This document shows, one piece after another, positions 61,231 through 64,000 of a DNA stretch of 64,000 nt; the first letter of the stretch is position 1; the number at the start of each line of letters is the position of its first letter. Both the position numbers and the translations under genes were made by a program. The notes below the pieces were generated by a model that had not been told where the DNA came from, made no database searches, and was given only the letters and a program-made list of their open reading frames with translations. Where the stretch lies: the NCBI GenBank assembly GCA_030446465.1, contig JAUJNI010000004.1, positions 40,488 to 104,487 on the forward strand. Reading direction: 5' to 3'. Origin of the DNA: Actinomycetota bacterium. GTDB taxonomy: Bacteria > Actinomycetota > CADDZG01 > WHSQ01.

Positions 61231-61419
61231 TTAGAGCCCCGGCAGGCCCCCGCCAAACTTTGAGATCAGCTCCATTGGGTTGATTCCGAATTTGGAGAGC
61301 AGACCGGAGTCCTTGTCCGTGTCGACTTGGTCCGGCAACTCCTGATTGGCCTGAGTGGCTTGCTGTGAGTTGCCTCGCTCACGCAGGAACTGCAGAATCT
61401 GGTCCTTGGGTATCTCCAT
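61231..61419 (-). CDS. Small conserved protein, 62 aa (IPKDQ type)
   Basis: This 62-residue protein begins MEIPKDQILQFLRERGNSQQ, has LPDQVDTDKDSGLLSKFGIN in the middle and ends in a Gly-rich tail. The N-terminal IPKDQ-I-L-FLR-RG pattern recurs in many actinobacterial small proteins of unknown function. It follows GGATGGAAGG and lies in the minus-strand stress-type group. Confidence 0.82.
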   Translation of the reverse strand: MEIPKDQILQFLRERGNSQQATQANQELPDQVDTDKDSGLLSKFGINPMELISKFGGGLPGL

Positions 61420-61486
61420 CCTTCCATCCTTTCATCGAGTGAACACTCCAGCTGCCTCATGGATTGCTTGGCGTTACCTGGTCCTG

Positions 61487-62083
61487 TTAATCCTCCTGCA
61501 CTGCTGAGTAGACGACCGGCTCGGCATCCACGAGCTGCACGTCATCGCCCGAGTTCACGCTCGCAATGATTACCGAGTCCTCTGGCGCTTCATAGGCGGA
61601 AGTGGAAAAGACGGCGAATTGATCTGCCATTTCGTCGAGACGCCGTGCGGTGTCTTGCTCCTCGGCGAGATTCTGCTCCAAGTGGCCCATTGCTTCGGTC
61701 AGCCCCAACCGGCCCGCAAGGCGGAGCAGGGATTGGTAGGCCACGATTTCGTAGTGCTCGACCTTGAGGGCGGCTCCTATAGCGAAGGCGCTCAAGACCT
61801 CTTGTGAGGGGTCTTCTTGGCTTACAAACTTGGAAAATTCCTCGATCAAGCCATTGATGCCCCGGCATGGTTCCCGCCGGGGTTTCTTGTCGATGAGCCG
61901 GAAGACCTTCTCCAACCGCTTGGCCTGCTCTTGAGTCGTCTGGCGGTGCTCTTTGAATGCTTGAGACAGCGTTTCATCCGCCACCTTCTTAGCCATGGTG
62001 TCGAGTGCTCTGACGAGCTTGTTCTCAGCGTCGTACAAGTCCCTGAGCTCGTGCTCAAACAGCTGGCGCAGTGTGTCAAGCAT
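61487..62083 (-). CDS. Ferritin-like DUF892 (YciE-type) protein
   Basis: This 198-residue protein starts MLDTLRQLFEHELRDLYDAE, the hallmark of YciE/YciF DUF892 proteins, and continues with a four-helix bundle with Glu/His ligands (AAALKVEHYEIVAYQSLLRLA, NLAEEQDTARRLDEMA). Members are induced by stress; metal or peroxide handling is assumed. GGGAGGAAGAG precedes the ATG. Confidence 0.92.
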   Translation of the reverse strand: MLDTLRQLFEHELRDLYDAENKLVRALDTMAKKVADETLSQAFKEHRQTTQEQAKRLEKVFRLIDKKPRREPCRGINGLIEEFSKFVSQEDPSQEVLSAFAIGAALKVEHYEIVAYQSLLRLAGRLGLTEAMGHLEQNLAEEQDTARRLDEMADQFAVFSTSAYEAPEDSVIIASVNSGDDVQLVDAEPVVYSAVQED

Positions 62084-62178
62084 CTCTTCCTCCCTTCATT
62101 CTCGCCCCCTAGGAGCACCCTCTAGGCCCGTTCGGACATAGCCCCGAAGCTGCCCCCACCTCTAGCAACGCCGAAGCC

Positions 62179-63132
62179 TCAACCGCTCTCGAGTGTGGCG
62201 ATCAGCTCCGCCTTCGTCATCTTGGAGTGCACCGCGATGTCTCTTCCCCTGGCAAGCTCGACGAGCTCGGACTTGGTCATCTGCGCCAAATTGACAGGCG
62301 TGATCACAGCGAGCGGCTCGTCGAGCGCGTCCAACGCACTCGTAGGTGGAGGGGCCACGCCCGTCATTGACCGACGAGTGATCGGCTCCGGCATCGCCGC
62401 CGGGTCCGTGAGCGGAGTGGCGGTGCTCACGGCCGGGGTGGTGACCTCGTCAGGTCCCGGGGGCTGATCGCCCCCCTGCTTCGCCTGCCCGCGGCTGCCG
62501 ACAAGCGCTCCAGCGGCGATCGAGCCAAGCGCCAGGCTCGCCGGCCTCTCCTTCACTGCGGACACCGCACGGCCCAATTGCTCCTTCAGCTTGTCTGGCT
62601 TTGGGACGGCGTCTCGCATTCTCTTCTTCGAAGTCGACGGAGGCTCCTGCATCGCAAGACTCGCGTCGACGATCCTGCTCCAGCTGCCCGCCAGGCTGCC
62701 GACGGTCCGGCGCTCATCGGCCAAGATCTGCTGGGCCGCAGAAGCTGTCTCCTCATCTCCAAGTCGGCGGGCGAGCCGCTCCAGAAGCTCGTACGAGGCA
62801 ACCTCCAGATTCTCGACCGCGAACCAATCGCGGGCGTTCTTGACCGCCTTGTCGGTTCGGACGCGATCACCGGCACCCTTGACCTTCGAGCTCAGCATGG
62901 TTGGGATCTGCTTCACCCTTGACGGGCTGCTGCCTAAAGCCTCCAGCCGCTCGCGCAGCAAAGCCTCGTGCTGCTCGGTTTCGGCCTTGTGCGCCGTGGC
63001 AAGCTGGTGGAATTCCTCGTCGGGGGAGGTTGAGAGGACAGCGTCAAGCAACCGAAGGACGCTTTGTTCCAGGACGTGCGCGTCCTGCACGTGCGCGATC
63101 AACCTCTTCTTGGAATCAGCTTGAAGTGCCAC
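62179..63132 (-). CDS. Ferritin-like protein with C-terminal Rho-N/SAP-like motif
   Basis: From GTG 63132, behind GGAGGG, the protein has 317 residues. Residues 1-150 form a ferritin-like helix bundle (AHVQDAHVLEQSVLRLLDAV, FAVENLEVASYELLERLA). A linker and a glycine-rich hydrophobic stretch follow. The C-terminus MTKSELVELARGRDIAVHSKMTKAELIATLE is a Rho-N/SAP-like helix-loop-helix that may bind nucleic acid. The fusion suggests protection of DNA under stress. Confidence 0.83.
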   Translation of the reverse strand: MALQADSKKRLIAHVQDAHVLEQSVLRLLDAVLSTSPDEEFHQLATAHKAETEQHEALLRERLEALGSSPSRVKQIPTMLSSKVKGAGDRVRTDKAVKNARDWFAVENLEVASYELLERLARRLGDEETASAAQQILADERRTVGSLAGSWSRIVDASLAMQEPPSTSKKRMRDAVPKPDKLKEQLGRAVSAVKERPASLALGSIAAGALVGSRGQAKQGGDQPPGPDEVTTPAVSTATPLTDPAAMPEPITRRSMTGVAPPPTSALDALDEPLAVITPVNLAQMTKSELVELARGRDIAVHSKMTKAELIATLESG

Positions 63133-63171
63133 CTCGATCCCTCCAATCAAAGACGTCGCTAGTGGGCTGCG

Positions 63172-63600
63172 TCAGCTCTTGAGCTTCTTCAAGAGGCGAG
63201 GAGCGAAGATGCCTAGAGCGAGACCTCCCGCCACCACGGCGAGAGGGTCCTGCTTCGCGAATTGCGTCACCTTGGAACCCGCGCCCTTCACACTCTGGCC
63301 CGCCCCTTTCACGGTCTGCATAATTTGGTCGGAGTCCGCTTGCTGCAGATAGCTGGCCAGCCGTTCCGCCCACATAGCGATCTGATCGGCTATCTGTGCC
63401 TGACCGTCCCGATCTTGGTTACGCAACTCCTGACCGGTCTGACGGATCGCCTGCGCCAGGGATTGCACTTGCTGTGCTGCTTGGGTTGATCCCTTCTCGA
63501 CTTGCTGCTGCACGCTAGTGGAGGCCTGGCTCTTCAAGTCTTGCGTCTTCTGTTGCACCATCTGCTTCGCCTGCGTGGGAAGCGGTTGCTCTTGTGCCAT
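63172..63600 (-). CDS. Amphipathic helical stress-type protein
   Basis: This 142-residue protein is Gln/Ala rich (VQQKTQDLKSQASTSVQQQVE) with long helices and a C-terminal hydrophobic segment (QDPLAVVAGGLALGIFAPRLLKKLK) that may dip into the membrane. GGAGGG precedes the ATG. Similar actinobacterial proteins occur beside DUF892-type genes. The function is unknown. Confidence 0.82.
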   Translation of the reverse strand: MAQEQPLPTQAKQMVQQKTQDLKSQASTSVQQQVEKGSTQAAQQVQSLAQAIRQTGQELRNQDRDGQAQIADQIAMWAERLASYLQQADSDQIMQTVKGAGQSVKGAGSKVTQFAKQDPLAVVAGGLALGIFAPRLLKKLKS

Positions 63601-63802
63601 GCGTCATCCCTCCGAGTCTCAGTGCCAAAAGGCTCCCCCGCTCGAGGAGGCGCCTAATACACAAGACGCTTTGGCCGCCCACTGATTACGCACCGCTCGA
63701 CAGGGAACGTTTGCGGGAGAGGGCACTGGCGGCGCGAACGCAACGAGCACCTGGGGAAGGAAACTTCCGTAATTTGCTATCGGTTTTCAGGGCCGTGGTC
63801 CC

Positions 63803-63982
63803 ATGAGGGCTGATGCTCGCACCGCCCAGGACGTGATCGATCTCCACGAAACCGAAGGCTTGACTTGCTGGTGCATGTTGTTTCGGCCGTCAGGCGGCGG
63901 AGTTCTCATTCTCAGCCGTGAGACGTGGTGGTTCACCCCGGCCACTCATCACGAGAGGCGCCGCTATGGAGCGCTTAGGTGA
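63803..63982 (+). CDS. Small hypothetical protein, 59 aa
   Basis: An ATG at 63803 opens a 60-codon frame (MRADARTAQDVIDLHETEGL at the start, then a Trp/Cys-rich centre CWCMLFRPSGGG). No strong ribosome site was found. A second ATG at 63966 starts another frame that runs off the window end. The function is unknown. Confidence 0.4.
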   Translation: MRADARTAQDVIDLHETEGLTCWCMLFRPSGGGVLILSRETWWFTPATHHERRRYGALR

Positions 63983-64000
63983 TCTTCTTCTGGCGGCGCT

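Noticed and set aside
63594..63806. 70-residue plus-strand ORF upstream of the last small gene
   Set aside because: It starts inside the start of the minus-strand amphipathic protein gene, lacks a ribosome site and is Arg-rich without homology.
1..64000. CRISPR arrays, tRNA or rRNA genes
   Set aside because: No regularly spaced repeats were found, and no cloverleaf or conserved rRNA sequence was noticed while reading the intergenic regions. A tRNA scan was not run.

Overview
The window is GC-rich bacterial DNA, most likely from a soil or groundwater actinomycetote. Reasons: GC-rich third codon positions, a Ku end-joining protein, signal-transduction ATPases fused to cyclase or LuxR domains, DUF2277 and amphi-Trp proteins, many VapBC and MNT/HEPN loci, and GTG/TTG starts behind strong GGAGG sites. 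No 16S or tRNA gene was seen, so this placement is inference. There is no sign of a replication origin, CRISPR array or complete prophage.

Region 1 (1-16.9 kb) is an ordinary mosaic: VapBC pairs, an FkbM methyltransferase, a dienelactone hydrolase-like enzyme, an AlkA-type DNA glycosylase, a cyclase-ATPase-TPR regulator followed by an aquaporin, Ku, a Bax-inhibitor-1 membrane protein, MscL, and envelope or secreted proteins.

Region 2 (16.9-36.5 kb) is accessory and decaying. It holds intact and broken toxin-antitoxin loci, a degraded IS3-family element with internal duplications, a frameshifted IS110-family transposase, several frameshifted genes (PQQ-like beta-propeller protein, multi-pass membrane protein, HTH_42/YcaQ-like protein, second HEPN toxin) and gene fragments. 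A roughly 92 bp near-identical repeat flanks the block 20.3-24.9 kb. Whether all frameshifts are biological or partly assembly errors cannot be settled from sequence alone; many lie at C-runs or CG repeats.

Region 3 (36.5-60.9 kb) is an intact catabolic island around molybdenum hydroxylases. It has three paralogous molybdopterin-binding large subunits but only one FAD subunit and one 2Fe-2S subunit. Maturation and accessory genes include MocA-like, XdhC/CoxI-like, CoxG-like, CoxD-like MoxR ATPase and CoxE-like VWA proteins. Also present are an NMT1/SsuA-type ABC importer, an XRE-cupin regulator, a TauE/SafE exporter and hydrolytic enzymes (isochorismatase-like, nitrilase-like, ACMSD-like amidohydrolase, cyclase/kynurenine formamidase-like, alpha/beta hydrolase resembling 2,6-dihydroxypseudooxynicotine hydrolase), plus cupins and an SDR. 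The set fits uptake, hydroxylation, ring opening and amide hydrolysis of an N-heteroaromatic or similar compound; the substrate is unknown. The active-site loops (TYRAPGR, PYRGVSR) argue against form I CO dehydrogenase. A shared inverted-repeat motif (ACTTNA-N7-TNAAGT-like) lies upstream of most transcription units of the island and may be the operator of its regulon.

Region 4 (61-64 kb) is a minus-strand group of small stress-type proteins: two ferritin-like (DUF892-type) proteins, a small IPKDQ-type protein and an amphipathic helical protein.
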